From: Metallosphaera cuprina Ar-4
GTDB lineage: Archaea; Thermoproteota; Thermoprotei_A; Sulfolobales; Sulfolobaceae
DNA length: 64,000 bases
Direction: 5' to 3'
Assembly: GCF_000204925.1 (NCBI RefSeq)
Contig: NC_015435.1
Span: 310,001 to 374,000 of the forward strand
This document shows positions 1 to 11,472 of the stretch, in pieces. Below the pieces are notes generated by a model. The model did not search any database. It saw nothing but the letters and a program-made list of their open reading frames with translations, and was not told where the DNA came from. The translations under genes were made by a program, and so were the position numbers. Numbering within the stretch: the stretch's first letter is position 1; the number at the start of each line of letters is the position of its first letter.

Positions 1-195
1 TTTAAATTCATTATGATAAGTGAAATTATAAAGAGGTTAAGAGAACAAGGTATGTCAGTAAAACCTGAGGAAATCCTTTTCGTAGACGATAGGAGGGCCC
101 ATTTTGGAAACGTCTGGCTGTATTTGGGCAACATAAATTGTCTAGAGATGTGGAAAGACGTAAACGATCACATGGAATTGATATCTAAACTCTAA
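1..195 (+). CDS. MDP-1-like HAD phosphatase, C-terminal fragment (5' end off window)
   Basis: The frame is open from the first base, so the internal ATG at 13 is probably not the true start and the gene is cut by the window edge. The visible end carries [17 protein letters not shown], which matches the C-terminal HAD motif (paired acidic residues binding Mg2+) of the magnesium-dependent phosphatase-1 group. That family makes small soluble phosphatases of about 160-180 residues; their cellular substrate in Sulfolobales is not settled. Only the last 64 codons are present, so the catalytic DxD motif cannot be checked. It runs in the same direction as the ilv genes but is separated from them by about 210 bp containing a promoter. 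Confidence 0.6.
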   Translation, partial: FKFIMISEIIKRLREQGMSVKPEEILFVDDRRAHFGNVWLYLGNINCLEMWKDVNDHMELISKL

Positions 196-265
196 AAGTG
201 ATATATGTGAACAATTGTCAAATAAGGAAAATCTAATCTTGTTAAAGTTAAAACACTATAATAAA

Positions 266-275
266 GTTTAAAAAC
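266..275 (+). promoter_or_regulatory. TATA box of the ilv operon
   Basis: GTTTAAAAAC fits a crenarchaeal TATA element. Transcription would start about 25 nt downstream, near 295-300. This leaves an untranslated leader of about 105 nt before ilvB, long for Sulfolobales, where many genes are leaderless. No BRE was scored. Confidence 0.5.
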
Positions 276-297
276 TGCAGCTCATTGCTATAATGAC

Positions 298-336
298 GTG
301 ATAAGGATGATCGGTGGTTATACCCTCCAAGTCTGA
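298..336 (+). other. Short leader ORF upstream of ilvB (candidate)
   Basis: A 12-codon frame starts with GTG at about the predicted transcription start and ends in TGA. It encodes MIRMIGGYTLQV, in which four of the twelve residues are branched-chain (three Ile/Leu, one Val). If translated from the leaderless 5' end it could act as a leader peptide for the downstream branched-chain amino acid operon. That is inference: the frame is tiny and could be chance. Confidence 0.25.
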
Positions 337-405
337 AAATGTTTTCAAAGGTAAGTCGTTCTTTACGTCAGTATGTTTGGTTTACTACGTTAAAGGTGGT
401 TTGAA

Positions 406-2101
406 ATGCCTACTGGATCAAGATTAGTAATCGATTCTCTAAAGAGAGAAGGTGTTAAGGTAATTTTTGGGATACCTGGTCTGACTAATATGCCTCTATA
501 CGATGCGTTCTTGGAAGATTTACAGAACGAAGAGCTTAGACACGTATTGATGAGGCACGAACAGGCTGCAGTACATGCAGCAGATGGATTCGCAAGAGCC
601 TCTGGGAAGCCTGGAGTTTGTACTGCGACCTCAGGACCCGGTGCAACTAACCTTGTTACAGGAATGGTAACTGCTTACTGGGACAGTTCTCCCGTTGTAG
701 CCATAACTGGACAAGTCGTTAGATCAGTGATAGGAAAGATGGCCTTTCAGGAGGCCGATACGCCTGGTATTTTCGCTAATGCAGCCAAATACGTAGTTCA
801 GTTAAAGAACATATACGAGATCCCTATATGGATTAAAAACGCCTTTTACATAGCCACTACCGGAAGGCCCGGGCCTGTAGTGGTTGATATCCCCAGGGAC
901 ATACAGCTCGAGAAATTAGATGACGTGAAATGGCCAGAGGAGCCTATGGTGAGAGGATACAAGCCCTTCAGGACTATAATAGACCCCGTTAAGATAAAGA
1001 AGGCGGCTGAGATTTTAGTTGAGGCCGAGAGACCGATAATATTGGCCGGAACTGGAGCGGTTTGGTCTAACGCCACTCCTGAGATTCTAGAGTTATCTGA
1101 GCTATTGGCCGTTCCGATGGTTTCTACCTTACCCGGAAAGTCTGCAATACCGCACGATCATCCTCTCTTCCTAGGAGCTATGGGATACTACGGTAGAGCT
1201 GAGGCGTCGATGGCAGCTCTCGAGTCAGACGCAATGTTGGTGGTCGGAGCTAGACTGAGTGATAGGACTTTCACCTCATACGATGAAATGATCGAGACGA
1301 GAAAGAAGTTCATCATGATAAACATTGATCCTTCAGACTCTGAAAGGGCTTTCAAAGTTGACGTACCGTTATATGGCGATGCAAAAACACTAATGAGAGA
1401 GATAATAAGTGCGGTGAAGGAAATAGGCAAGAAAAAGGATAACTCAGCATGGGTTAAGAGGGTAAAGGAGCTCAGGGAATATTATGCTCAGTTCTACTAT
1501 CACGAAGAGAATGGTAAGCTTAAACCGTGGAAAATACTCAAGACAATAAGGAATTCGATTCCGAGAGATTCAATTGTGACTACAGGTGTAGGTCAGCATC
1601 AAATGTGGTCTGAAGTGTTCTGGGAGGTTTTAGAGCCTAGAACGTTCTTGTCCTCTACCGGTATGGGTACTATGGGCTTTGGCCTACCTGCAGCGATGGG
1701 AGCTAAAATGGCTAGACCTGATAAGGTCGTAGTCGATTTAGACGGTGATGGCTCGTTCCTTATGACAGCTAACAACTTAGCTACGGCGGTTGATGAACAC
1801 ATACCAGTCATCTCAGTTATCTTCGATAACAGGTCTTTAGGCTTGGTAAGGCAAGTCCAAGACCTTTTCCAAAGCAGAAGGGTCGTTGGGGTTGACTACG
1901 GTCCATCTCCCGACTTCGTGAAGTTCGCTGAGGCTTTCGGCGCGCTGGGATTCAATGCGACGAGCTACGACGAGATAGAGAGATCTATAAAGCTCGCAAT
2001 GAAGGAAAACGTTCCCACAGTCGTCAGAGTTCCGATAGACAAGGAGGAGCTGGCTTTGCCAACTCTACCTCCTGGAGGAAAACTTAAACAGGTGATAGTA
2101 C

Positions 2102-2124
<23 letters not shown>
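406..2124 (+). CDS. ilvB: Acetolactate synthase, large catalytic subunit
   Basis: A ThDP-dependent enzyme condensing two pyruvates to acetolactate, or pyruvate with 2-oxobutyrate, the first common step to valine, leucine and isoleucine. At 572 residues it is normal length. It shows the N-terminal pyrimidine-binding domain with the catalytic glutamate (MRHEQAAVHAADG, about residues 46-58), a central domain, and the C-terminal ThDP/Mg motif GDGSFLMTANN near 450. A ribosome binding site, AGGTGG, lies just upstream of the ATG, which fits translation from a leadered message. It overlaps the regulatory subunit gene by 23 bp and is followed by ilvC. The family also holds related ThDP enzymes, but the ilvN/ilvC context decides the call. 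Confidence 0.95.
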
Positions 2125-3464
<1,340 letters not shown>

Positions 3465-3469
3465 AACTC

Positions 3470-3479
3470 TTTTTATATT
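3470..3479 (+). promoter_or_regulatory. TATA box of hjc, overlapping the T-rich end of ilvC
   Basis: TTTTTATATT is centred about 25 bp before the GTG at 3499, the spacing expected for a leaderless message. A second T-run at 3487-3491 follows, so this short gap may hold both the ilv terminator and the hjc promoter. Confidence 0.5.
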
Positions 3480-3498
3480 CCACGACTTTTTGTATCAT

Positions 3499-3927
3499 GT
3501 GAATAAAAACAAGGGATCAAACGTAGAGAGGTATATTTTATCACTCTTGAGAGAAAATGGATTCGCCGTGATAAGATCCCCTGCAAGCGGAAGCAAGAGG
3601 AAGGATCCAGCACCTGATTTAATTGCCCTCAAAGGTGGAGTTATCCTGCTCATAGAAGTAAAGAGCAGGAAAGACAGAAAGAACGTGTATGTTACCAAAG
3701 AGCAGATGGAAGGTATATTGGAGTTTTCAAGGAGAAGTGGAGGAGAGCTCTTCCTGGCCATAAAGGAACCTAAGATCTTGAAGTTCGTCCCAGTTAAAGA
3801 GATCAGACGAACTGAAGGTGGAAACTATGTTGTATCTGAAGAGGTAATAGAGAGAGGGTTAAAGCTAGACGAACTGGTGAGGTACGTCGAGTCCAAGTTC
3901 AGTAAGACTTTAGATTCCTTCATTTAG
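3499..3927 (+). CDS. hjc: Holliday junction resolvase Hjc
   Basis: A dimeric nuclease that cleaves four-way DNA junctions in recombination and fork repair. The 142-residue length is typical. Catalytic residues of the PD-(D/E)xK fold are visible: Glu near residue 10 (SNVERYIL), Asp in PAPDLIALKGG, and the E-x-K in LIEVKSRKDR. The stretch SPASGSKRKDPAPD is characteristic of Hjc rather than the paralogue Hje. I chose GTG 3499 over TTG 3490 because MNKNKGSNVER matches the family N terminus and sits at leaderless distance from a TATA box. Its last 4 bp overlap the convergent PIN-ATPase gene. Confidence 0.93.
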   Translation: MNKNKGSNVERYILSLLRENGFAVIRSPASGSKRKDPAPDLIALKGGVILLIEVKSRKDRKNVYVTKEQMEGILEFSRRSGGELFLAIKEPKILKFVPVKEIRRTEGGNYVVSEEVIERGLKLDELVRYVESKFSKTLDSFI

Positions 3928-5441
3928 GTTTCCTTATCCATTAGCCTTATCCTGATCTTTATTCCGTGCTTCTTTTCCAACTTTCGTAACTTTGTGTTCA
4001 CCTTCCTGTTAAAATTCGGTATAACCTCCCTGGGGATCTCAACTACATATTCTCCGTTCTCCTTTTTCACCACAGCGTCTGGTATAACTCCGGATATGGC
4101 TTTAGTTATCCTGTTTTCCATTGTATTTACGTTCAACCTACTTACTGGGACTATCATCGTCTGCTCTCCGAACACGTATACCTCATACTCCACTTTATCG
4201 TTGAGGAAGTCCTTGATTTGAACCACGGGTCTGGCTAGATCTGCCTCTCTTAGCCCTTCCGGTACCTTAACCGTCATTTCCAGACTGTAGACCTTCTCCA
4301 CTGTACCCTTATTTATGAATATGACAGTGTCTAATATTCCAGGAACTGTCCCAAGATCCACTCTATTTAAGAACCTGTGAATTGCATCTATTGCAGTGGT
4401 AGCGTGTACCACACCTATCATTCCTATTCCCCCTAGTCTCAAGTCTATGTAAAGCCTGAAGTCCTCATCGTTCCTCATCTCATCGTAAACTGTGTAATCA
4501 GGCCTACTTAATAGGAGAATGTCATGAAGCTCACCTATCTCAGCGTAATTCTTAGAGTATTGAGTTATGTCAGGAGGTAAATGCATATCTCTAGGGGATT
4601 CGATGGTCTTAACTATCTTACCCTTCTTCATATAGTATTCGGCTAGCGCCTGAGCGAAAGTGGTCTTCCCCATACCTGGAGATCCTGCTATCAGTATCCC
4701 CTCTGCCCTCTGTTCTAATCTTTGAACCAGGTCTGAGTTCAAACCGTAATCCTCAAGCGTCTTCCTCGCCACAGGTCTTGTAGCCGTTATCTCCCAACCA
4801 TCAGAGAGTGGAGGCCTAGTTATAACTATCCTGTAATTGCTAAGCTGAACTATAGTTGAACCTTTCCTTTCTATCTCTATGAAAGAGCCCTTAGTCCAAC
4901 GAATTGAGTTCAATATCTCTGAGACAATTTTCTTTACCTCGCTACCTGGCATGGGTGAGTCGTTAAGCACGACGAACTCCCAATCGCCTGGCCTACCTCT
5001 TTTAGCTTTGGGCTGAGTGTCCTCCTTGAGGTGAACACTCATCGTGTCCCCGTCAAAGAACTTCTCTATTGACAAGGGTTCGGAAAGAGGCTCAAGATAA
5101 CGAGTATTTATACCTAGTAGATCGCTCATTTTCTTCTGTAACTCGTCCGCGGTAAGCAAAGTACAACCTCTTTCCATACAGTAGTTCCTTAACTCTCTGT
5201 CTACGTCTCCTCCCTCTTTGCCTACCAGCTCCACAGCGAAGAGGTACCTCTCCGAGAGCTGTTTTAACCTATTTATCTCCTCCAAGGCTATATCGCTTGT
5301 GACTAGCCCCTGTCTGGACTCCTCTTCAAGTTGATTAAGCAAAGCCCTATGTATTAGAAACGTTCCATTAATCAAGTTCCTTTCTATGTATCTAGTAATG
5401 CCTTGGAGCAACGAGCTCTTATCAAGCAATAACTCACTCAA
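3924..5441 (-). CDS. PIN-domain / VirB11-PilT-like ATPase / KH-domain protein
   Basis: A 505-residue protein conserved in archaea. Residues 1 to about 125 fit a PIN (RNase) domain, with acidic positions in LLLDKSS, VTSDIALEEIN and LLTADELQ. Residues about 180-400 form a RecA-like ATPase of the secretion-ATPase type, with Walker A GSPGMGKT at 253-260 and a Walker B-like acidic stretch YTVYDEMRND. The last ~65 residues fit a KH RNA-binding domain. The combination suggests an ATP-driven RNA nuclease or RNP remodeler. It is the last gene of the minus-strand run after pdxT, with a gap of about 50 bp, so co-transcription is possible but functionally unexplained. The biochemical role is not established from sequence. 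Confidence 0.85.
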   Translation of the reverse strand: MSELLLDKSSLLQGITRYIERNLINGTFLIHRALLNQLEEESRQGLVTSDIALEEINRLKQLSERYLFAVELVGKEGGDVDRELRNYCMERGCTLLTADELQKKMSDLLGINTRYLEPLSEPLSIEKFFDGDTMSVHLKEDTQPKAKRGRPGDWEFVVLNDSPMPGSEVKKIVSEILNSIRWTKGSFIEIERKGSTIVQLSNYRIVITRPPLSDGWEITATRPVARKTLEDYGLNSDLVQRLEQRAEGILIAGSPGMGKTTFAQALAEYYMKKGKIVKTIESPRDMHLPPDITQYSKNYAEIGELHDILLLSRPDYTVYDEMRNDEDFRLYIDLRLGGIGMIGVVHATTAIDAIHRFLNRVDLGTVPGILDTVIFINKGTVEKVYSLEMTVKVPEGLREADLARPVVQIKDFLNDKVEYEVYVFGEQTMIVPVSRLNVNTMENRITKAISGVIPDAVVKKENGEYVVEIPREVIPNFNRKVNTKLRKLEKKHGIKIRIRLMDKET

Positions 5442-5490
5442 AAGCTAATTCCCCACGTACGTTTTACAGTATGTATAAAAAAATAAAACT

Positions 5491-6087
5491 CTATCTCTTC
5501 ACAGCCTCTAAGAAATACTCGTGAACTATAGTCGTACCTGATAGTTCGGGATGAAAGGTGGTCGTTATGATTTGATCCTCCTGAGCCATAACAATCACAT
5601 CGTTCAGCGAGGCTAGAGCTTTAGCCTTACCCCACACCTTTAAGATAGCGGGTGCCCTGATAAATACGAATCTCTGATGTCCTCCCTCTATCTCCTCTAG
5701 GTTTATCGTAGCCTCGAAGCTTTCTCTTTGCCTACCGTAAAAATTTCTGATAATTGAGGCATCCATCACTCCGATTAAAGGTTGGTCCTTCTTCCCTATC
5801 TTAGCATCTCTGACCTCTTTAGATAGCATTATCGCCCCAGCGCAAGTCCCAAGAACTGGGAGACCTTGGCTTATTTTCTCTTTCAGAGGATCTAGGAGAC
5901 CCATCTTTTGGGCAACTTGCCCTATAGTAGTGCTCTCACCACCAGGAATAATTATTCCGTCTACATCTAGGTCCTTTGGTTTCTTCACCTGTATCACTTC
6001 TCCCTTACCAATCTTTTGAAGAACTCTCCTCACTTGCAGAGCGTGCTCCTCAAAACTTCCTTGATACGCTAACACACCTATTTTCAT
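5491..6087 (-). CDS. pdxT: Pyridoxal 5'-phosphate synthase, glutaminase subunit
   Basis: Hydrolyses glutamine and channels ammonia to PdxS for pyridoxal phosphate synthesis. The 198 residues are full length. The class I amidotransferase signatures are visible: [10 protein letters not shown] (family oxyanion/substrate loop), the nucleophile elbow [11 protein letters not shown] with the catalytic Cys near 80, and the His-Glu pair in [10 protein letters not shown] near the C terminus. The start codon overlaps the pdxS stop by 4 bp, so the two subunits are translationally coupled, in line with their 12+12 complex. Confidence 0.96.
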   Translation of the reverse strand: MKIGVLAYQGSFEEHALQVRRVLQKIGKGEVIQVKKPKDLDVDGIIIPGGESTTIGQVAQKMGLLDPLKEKISQGLPVLGTCAGAIMLSKEVRDAKIGKKDQPLIGVMDASIIRNFYGRQRESFEATINLEEIEGGHQRFVFIRAPAILKVWGKAKALASLNDVIVMAQEDQIITTTFHPELSGTTIVHEYFLEAVKR

Positions 6088-7097
6088 AAACCTCTCACCT
6101 GCATGAGTTCCTCAGGCTTCAACGTCTTGATGTCTACACCCATCATAGCTTTACGTTCGCTTATCATCTTTTGCGCCTCCAAAACCACTTCCGGATCCTC
6201 CCAATTTGCTGTAGCTAAGACGACTGCCTTAGCCCTCTCCAGGGGGTCCTCACTCTTGAATATTCCAGACCCTACAAATATCCCGTCAGTACCTAACCAC
6301 ATCATAAGGGCTGCGTCAGCTGGGGTAGCTATCCCACCTGCAGCAAAGTTAACGACAGGTAATCTGGAGTACTTTACCGTTAACTCGACCAACTCGTACG
6401 GAACTTGTAGCTCTCTAGACTTCTTCACTCTATCCTCCTCAGCCATTGAAAGCAGGTTCCTCAACTCTTGGTTTACTATCTTGATGTGCTTCACAGCCTC
6501 ACTAACGTTTCCAGTTCCTGGTTCGCCTTTTGTTCTTATCATGGAAGCTCCTTCCGAGATCCTTCTGAGCGCCTCACCAAGGTTCCTAGCTCCGTTCACA
6601 AAGGGAACTCTAAACTCCCACTTGTTTATGTGATGTTCCTCATCTGCAGGAGTGAGCACCTCACTCTCATCTATCATATCTACACCGAGGGCCTCAAGTA
6701 CCTTTGCCTCATAAACGTGACCTATTCTAACTTTGGCCATAACTGGAAGCGTTATGGAATTCATAACTTCTTCAATTACCTTTGGATCTGCCATCCTCGC
6801 GACTCCCCCGGCCTTCCTTACGTCATAAGGAAGCTTATCTAGAACCATTACAGACACTGCTCCAGCGTCCTCCGCAATCCCAGCTTGCTCAACGTTAGTC
6901 ACATCCATTACCACTCCTCCCTTTTGGAATATGGGAAAGGCATGCTTTACCCTAGTGCTTCCTTGAACTGTTCCAGAAACTACGCTAATCTCCGGAACGT
7001 AACTCATAAGACCTTCGTCCTTAACGCTATCTCTTAGTTCAGCTAACTTGTAGAAGAACCTCTCAATTTCTTCAAATGAAAGGGCATACAGCCTCAT
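6084..7097 (-). CDS. pdxS: Pyridoxal 5'-phosphate synthase, synthase subunit
   Basis: A (beta/alpha)8 barrel that builds pyridoxal phosphate from ribose 5-phosphate, glyceraldehyde 3-phosphate and ammonia. Catalytic lysines are in the expected places: [10 protein letters not shown] and [11 protein letters not shown]. The phosphate-binding end of the barrel appears as [20 protein letters not shown] and [11 protein letters not shown]. At 337 residues it has the extended crenarchaeal length. A TATA element at 7121-7130 lies 24-33 bp before the ATG, predicting a leaderless message shared with pdxT. Confidence 0.96.
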   Translation of the reverse strand: MRLYALSFEEIERFFYKLAELRDSVKDEGLMSYVPEISVVSGTVQGSTRVKHAFPIFQKGGVVMDVTNVEQAGIAEDAGAVSVMVLDKLPYDVRKAGGVARMADPKVIEEVMNSITLPVMAKVRIGHVYEAKVLEALGVDMIDESEVLTPADEEHHINKWEFRVPFVNGARNLGEALRRISEGASMIRTKGEPGTGNVSEAVKHIKIVNQELRNLLSMAEEDRVKKSRELQVPYELVELTVKYSRLPVVNFAAGGIATPADAALMMWLGTDGIFVGSGIFKSEDPLERAKAVVLATANWEDPEVVLEAQKMISERKAMMGVDIKTLKPEELMQVRGL

Positions 7098-7120
7098 AAA
7101 TTAACTAAAGTTGAATCAAG

Positions 7121-7130
7121 TTAAAAACTT
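7121..7130 (-). promoter_or_regulatory. TATA box of pdxS-pdxT
   Basis: Read on the minus strand the element is AAGTTTTTAA, 24-33 bp upstream of the pdxS ATG. This is the spacing expected for transcription starting at or next to the initiation codon. Confidence 0.5.
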
Positions 7131-7147
7131 AGGTTCTCTAGCGTGCT

Positions 7148-7462
<315 letters not shown>

Positions 7463-7469
7463 GTTACCT

Positions 7470-8912
7470 CTAATAAGTTTTTGCTATCCGCAACGTGGTA
7501 GTCGATTGTCTTCCGCACACTACGCAGTTGCCTCTAGGCCTTGATTCGAGTGGAGTACCTAAGACTCTAGCCTGTACTTCCTCCTCTATTTTTAGGCCAC
7601 ACGCCTCTGATCCACACCAAGGAACCTCAGCTATACCTCCCCTGTTCTCTAGGAACCTTTTAGCGTCTGGAAGAGAGTCGAAGCTTTTGATCCTCTCCTC
7701 AAACCAGTCCTTTGCTCTCCTCCTCATATCCTCCTCTATCGTTTTTTCCATGTTCTTGAGCTCCTTCACTAGGTCCTCTCTCTTCACTACCTTGCCCTCA
7801 AGGGTATCCCTCCTCTTAAGGTACACCGATCCAGAGTTCATCTCCCTAACCCCCGTTTCAACTCTAATTGGTACTCCCTTCAACTCCCATATGTAGAACT
7901 TCTCTCCGGGGGTCTTGTCCTCTGAGCTATCCATAACTGCTCTTATACCGTTGGAGGCCAGCGTTGATCTGACTTCCTCAGCGTAACTGAACACCTTCTT
8001 AGTGTCTTCTTCACTTTTGCCTGGTATAGGTATTATCACGGCTTCAATAGGAGCTATAACGGGAGATAGGACCGGACCGTGATCGTCTCCATTTATAGAG
8101 ATAACGGTAGCGATTACCCTATCCGAAATACCATAACTAGTCTGATGAGGGTATGTTAGGGTCCCATCAGCTCTCTGGATCTTGTAGTCCATGGCCTTAG
8201 TGAAGTGCTGACCTAAATGATGGGCTGTCCCTATTTGTAGCGCCCTACCATCAGGCATAAGAGTGTCTAAAGCTATTGTGTACTCGGCCCCAGCGAACTT
8301 ATCCCAATCGGGCCTCTTTGAAATCAGATATGGTATACCGAGGATGTCAAAGAACTTACTGTAGATCTCAACAGCCTCTTTAACCTGCTTAGCCGCATCC
8401 TCATAAGTCTCGTGAATTGTATGCGCTTCCTTAAAGGTTGTGAGCTCCCTAACTCTAATTAAGGGTCTTGTAGCCTTAGTTTCGTATCTGAACACACTTA
8501 CTATCTGATAAAATTTTCTAGGTAACTGGGAGTAACCCCTGATCCAAAGCGATTCCATCAATGTTATGGCTACCTCTGAAGTTGGTCTTAGCGCAAACCT
8601 AGTCTCTAATTTTTCCTCTCCCCCTTGAGTTACCCAGAACACCTCCTTTTCGAATCCCCTTATGTGCTCTGACTCTTTCTTTAATAACTCCTCAGGTATC
8701 AGAAGAGGAAACAGGATCTCCTCGTGACCTGTCTCGTCCAAAAGTTTCCTTATTAGGGAGATGACGTTATGTCTGATTTTGAACCCGTATGGCATCCACA
8801 CTCCAGCACCCTTAATTGGGTACCTGCCATAATCATATATCTCTGCCTCTGATATAACCCAATCGAACCATTCACTAAAATTGGAGGACCACTTATCCCT
8901 TGAGATCTTCAT
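7470..8912 (-). CDS. proS: Prolyl-tRNA synthetase
   Basis: A class II aminoacyl-tRNA synthetase charging tRNA-Pro. The archaeal/eukaryotic-type form of about 480 residues shows motif 2 region [17 protein letters not shown], motif 3-like residues, the anticodon-binding domain from about 290, and a C-terminal zinc module with Cys residues in [12 protein letters not shown] and GNCVVCGRQ. It ends in Tyr (IAKTY), as archaeal ProRS usually does. I chose ATG 8912 over an upstream TTG at 8924 because [18 protein letters not shown] is the normal N terminus. It lies 41 bp downstream of the ATP synthase proteolipid gene on the same strand. Confidence 0.95.
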   Translation of the reverse strand: MKISRDKWSSNFSEWFDWVISEAEIYDYGRYPIKGAGVWMPYGFKIRHNVISLIRKLLDETGHEEILFPLLIPEELLKKESEHIRGFEKEVFWVTQGGEEKLETRFALRPTSEVAITLMESLWIRGYSQLPRKFYQIVSVFRYETKATRPLIRVRELTTFKEAHTIHETYEDAAKQVKEAVEIYSKFFDILGIPYLISKRPDWDKFAGAEYTIALDTLMPDGRALQIGTAHHLGQHFTKAMDYKIQRADGTLTYPHQTSYGISDRVIATVISINGDDHGPVLSPVIAPIEAVIIPIPGKSEEDTKKVFSYAEEVRSTLASNGIRAVMDSSEDKTPGEKFYIWELKGVPIRVETGVREMNSGSVYLKRRDTLEGKVVKREDLVKELKNMEKTIEEDMRRRAKDWFEERIKSFDSLPDAKRFLENRGGIAEVPWCGSEACGLKIEEEVQARVLGTPLESRPRGNCVVCGRQSTTTLRIAKTY

Positions 8913-8953
8913 GGTGGAAATCAAAAAAACTTTAACTAAAAGCTTTAGGGTTC

Positions 8954-9265
8954 CTAAAATTTACCGAATAGCATAAGTACAGCGAACAGGATTCCATAAA
9001 CCGCTATTCCCTCACCTATAGCAACGAAGATCAGCACTGTACCAAACATGTCTCTTCTCTCCGTTAGCACTCCAATACCAGCCGCAGCAGCCATCCCCAC
9101 AGCCATTCCCGCTCCTATAGCGGCTAACCCTACAGCAAGGCCCGCACCTATATTTATACCTGAAAAGCCTTGAGCCGTATCTGATGGAGATTGACCAAAA
9201 ACTACAGAAGTTAACAGAAGTGGTAGCACAAGCACCACATATTTCATTCTCTCTAAATATTTCAT
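8954..9265 (-). CDS. atpK: A-type ATP synthase membrane rotor subunit K (c, proteolipid)
   Basis: Forms the ion-carrying rotor ring. Mature sequence shows two hydrophobic hairpin helices; the ion-binding glutamate is in the second, [12 protein letters not shown]. Residues 1 to about 24 ([24 protein letters not shown]) look like a signal peptide and may be removed, as is typical of crenarchaeal proteolipids. ATGs at 9265 and 9247 are both possible starts. It is the last gene of the soluble-subunit ATPase operon, 18 bp after the small epsilon-like gene. Small, Gly/Ala-rich and unmistakable. Confidence 0.93.
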   Translation of the reverse strand: MKYLERMKYVVLVLPLLLTSVVFGQSPSDTAQGFSGINIGAGLAVGLAAIGAGMAVGMAAAAGIGVLTERRDMFGTVLIFVAIGEGIAVYGILFAVLMLFGKF

Positions 9266-9282
9266 GTTAAACTCACCAGTGT

Positions 9283-9444
9283 TTACTTTGGCAGTTCCTT
9301 TAAAGCCTTTCTCCTCACTTCCTCTATAGATTTCCTTTTTAAGTCCAATATCAATGAATATTCCTTGCTTAATCTGTCTTGAATCTCTGAAGTTTTATCA
9401 TCAAGTTTTTTCTTCAACATGGAAATGAAGGGATTAGCGTCCAC
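9283..9444 (-). CDS. Small ATP synthase stalk subunit (Sulfolobus epsilon-like)
   Basis: A 53-residue charged helical protein between the D subunit and the proteolipid genes, the position of the roughly 7 kDa epsilon subunit of the Sulfolobus ATPase operon. I place the start at GTG 9444 because GAGGAGGAG lies a few bases upstream, one of the strongest ribosome binding sites in this window. This gives [13 protein letters not shown] and only an 11 bp overlap with atpD. Opening further upstream to 9513 would add residues read from the atpD frame region and is unlikely. No domain is recognisable; the call rests on context and size. Confidence 0.65.
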   Translation of the reverse strand: MDANPFISMLKKKLDDKTSEIQDRLSKEYSLILDLKRKSIEEVRRKALKELPK

Positions 9445-10075
9445 TTTCTCTCCTCCTCTGTAGAATTCTCCTTGTAACTTTAAGTCTAACGAATTCCTCC
9501 CTGCTCCTGTCATTTAATATGGACCTGATGTACTTTACTGAACTGTTATAAAACGGTAATATTGACGTATCAATAGCGTTTATTAATCTCTGGGTCTTCC
9601 TCAGCTCAGCTACGAGGGACCTAATAGTTGATTCCAACTCCACTAGTTTGATAACCTTGACCAACGTAGCCTTCATATTATCAAAGGCCTCAGAAAGGTG
9701 AGGAGAGATCTCAACTTCGCTAAATGGCTTAGGTGGAATAGTGCTCTCATCTATCTCAGTGACAGGGATCTTAACGCCGAATATCACTTTCGTAGAACTT
9801 CTCAACTGAAGGGAACTGACTTGAGAACTCGCTATCATCTCTATGTTAGAGATACCCTCGTCAACTACTGCCTTTAGATAACTGTCATACACTCCCCTTA
9901 AGGCCTCATTCACCTCATTGTAGATCTTTTCGTATTCGTTCACGTAAGTTCTCAAGTATATGAGGAGGACCTCCCGCTTGTTCTCTAAGAGTCTCTTTAT
10001 GACCCTAATTAGCTTGAGCTGATTCCTCATGCTGATTAGGTTAATCTTAGTTGGGAGTACCTTCCTTGAGCTCAT
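9434..10075 (-). CDS. atpD: A-type ATP synthase subunit D (central rotor shaft)
   Basis: A 213-residue, mostly helical protein forming the rotating axle inside the A3B3 hexamer. The N-terminal signature [30 protein letters not shown] and the C-terminal [14 protein letters not shown] region are characteristic of the V/A-type D (gamma-equivalent) subunit, both ends pairing as a coiled coil. Its start overlaps atpB by 4 bp. The family assignment is secure from the pattern and gene order. Confidence 0.9.
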   Translation of the reverse strand: MSSRKVLPTKINLISMRNQLKLIRVIKRLLENKREVLLIYLRTYVNEYEKIYNEVNEALRGVYDSYLKAVVDEGISNIEMIASSQVSSLQLRSSTKVIFGVKIPVTEIDESTIPPKPFSEVEISPHLSEAFDNMKATLVKVIKLVELESTIRSLVAELRKTQRLINAIDTSILPFYNSSVKYIRSILNDRSREEFVRLKVTRRILQRRRESGR

Positions 10076-11472
10076 TTCTTACCACGATAGGCTGGATGGT
10101 ATTTCTTGATGTAATCCATCTTTATGTTTGTTAGCTCCCTCTCTGGAAGTACGGAAAGTATTTCCCAACCGATATCTAAGGTGGTCTCTATGTCTCTGTT
10201 CTCGTTAATTCCCTGACTTACGAACTTTCTCTCAAACAAGTCTCCAAACATCAAGTACTTCCTGTCCGTCTCTGATAGGCTGTCCTCACCTATTATTGCG
10301 GCCAATCCTCTAGTGTCGACAGCTTTAGCATAAGATGCGAATAACTGATTTGAGACGTCCTTATGGTCGTCCCTAGTCTTCCCTTCTCCTATTCCGTCCT
10401 TAGCTAGCCTGGATAAGCTCATGAGAACGTTGATAGGGGGATAGATTCCCTTGTTGTACAGATTCCTGTCCAAGGTTATTTGACCCTCTGTGATGTATCC
10501 AGTTAAATCAGGTATGGGATGAGTTATGTCATCGTTGGGCATGGTTAGTATAGGCATCTGAGTTATTGAACCTTTCTTTCCTACCACTTTACCAGCCCTC
10601 TCATAAGTCTGAGCAAGGTCTGTGTACATATAGCCTGGGTATCCTCCTCTTCCAGGGACTTCCTCCTTAGACGCGCTGATCTCCCTAAGCGCCTCACAAT
10701 AGTTAGTCATGTCAATAAGTATAGCCAACACGTGCATATCCTGCTCAAAGGCTAGATACTCGGCTAGAGTTAAGGCCGTCTTCGGAGTCAAAGTCTTCAT
10801 AACCGGAGGTTCGTTGGCTAAGCTCATAATTAGTGCAACCCTATTTATTGCTCCCGTCTCCTCAAAGAACTTCCTGAAGAACAACGCCTCGTCGTATCTA
10901 ACGCCTATTGCTCCGAACACGACCGCGAAGTTGCTTTCCTCTCCTCTGACAGTAGCTTGTTTGGCTATCTGAGCGGCTAAAGCGTTAGCAGGAAGACCAC
11001 TCCCGCTAAAGATAGGGAGCTTCTGTCCTCTTAAAAGTGAGTTCAGCCCATCTATGGCGGAAATACCCGTTTGTATGAACTCCTCGGGGTAATCCCTTGT
11101 AGCTGGGTTTATCGGCTCTCCATTAATGTCACGCCTCTCCCCTTTAATGACCATTGGCCCGTTATCTAGCGGATCCCCTAAGGGGTTAAATATTCTCCCC
11201 AGCATCTCTTCCGAGATCTTTACCTCCAGTCCCCTACCGAGGAACCTAACCGTGGTCCCTACAGGAGAAATACCCCTAGTTCCTTCAAACACCTGGACTA
11301 CTGAAATACCTTTCTGAGAGTCTACTACAATACCCCTTCGCTTTTCTCCATTTGCTAACTCCACCTCTACCAGTTCGTTATAAGCAGAGTCAGAAACGCC
11401 TTGTACCATTACAAGTGGACCCTTTATCATAGAGATGTTGGAGTACTCCCTAACATTCATGGATGATCCCAT
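10072..11472 (-). CDS. atpB: A-type ATP synthase non-catalytic subunit B
   Basis: Alternates with subunit A in the A3B3 head and binds nucleotide without hydrolysis. At 466 residues it is full length. The P-loop position reads [14 protein letters not shown], a degenerate Walker A with no Lys-Thr, which marks this subunit as regulatory. Other family blocks are visible: [33 protein letters not shown]-like region and [15 protein letters not shown]. The atpA and atpB frames touch by 1 bp and atpB overlaps atpD by 4 bp, giving tight translational coupling. Confidence 0.96.
   Translation of the reverse strand: MGSSMNVREYSNISMIKGPLVMVQGVSDSAYNELVEVELANGEKRRGIVVDSQKGISVVQVFEGTRGISPVGTTVRFLGRGLEVKISEEMLGRIFNPLGDPLDNGPMVIKGERRDINGEPINPATRDYPEEFIQTGISAIDGLNSLLRGQKLPIFSGSGLPANALAAQIAKQATVRGEESNFAVVFGAIGVRYDEALFFRKFFEETGAINRVALIMSLANEPPVMKTLTPKTALTLAEYLAFEQDMHVLAILIDMTNYCEALREISASKEEVPGRGGYPGYMYTDLAQTYERAGKVVGKKGSITQMPILTMPNDDITHPIPDLTGYITEGQITLDRNLYNKGIYPPINVLMSLSRLAKDGIGEGKTRDDHKDVSNQLFASYAKAVDTRGLAAIIGEDSLSETDRKYLMFGDLFERKFVSQGINENRDIETTLDIGWEILSVLPERELTNIKMDYIKKYHPAYRGKK

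Noticed and set aside
6103-6633. 176-residue plus-strand ORF inside pdxS.
   Set aside because: Antisense shadow of a strongly conserved gene; no recognisable motif and no promoter.
8912-8924. Extended proS start at TTG 8924.
   Set aside because: The extra residues MIST do not match ProRS N termini, and ATG 8912 gives the normal beginning.
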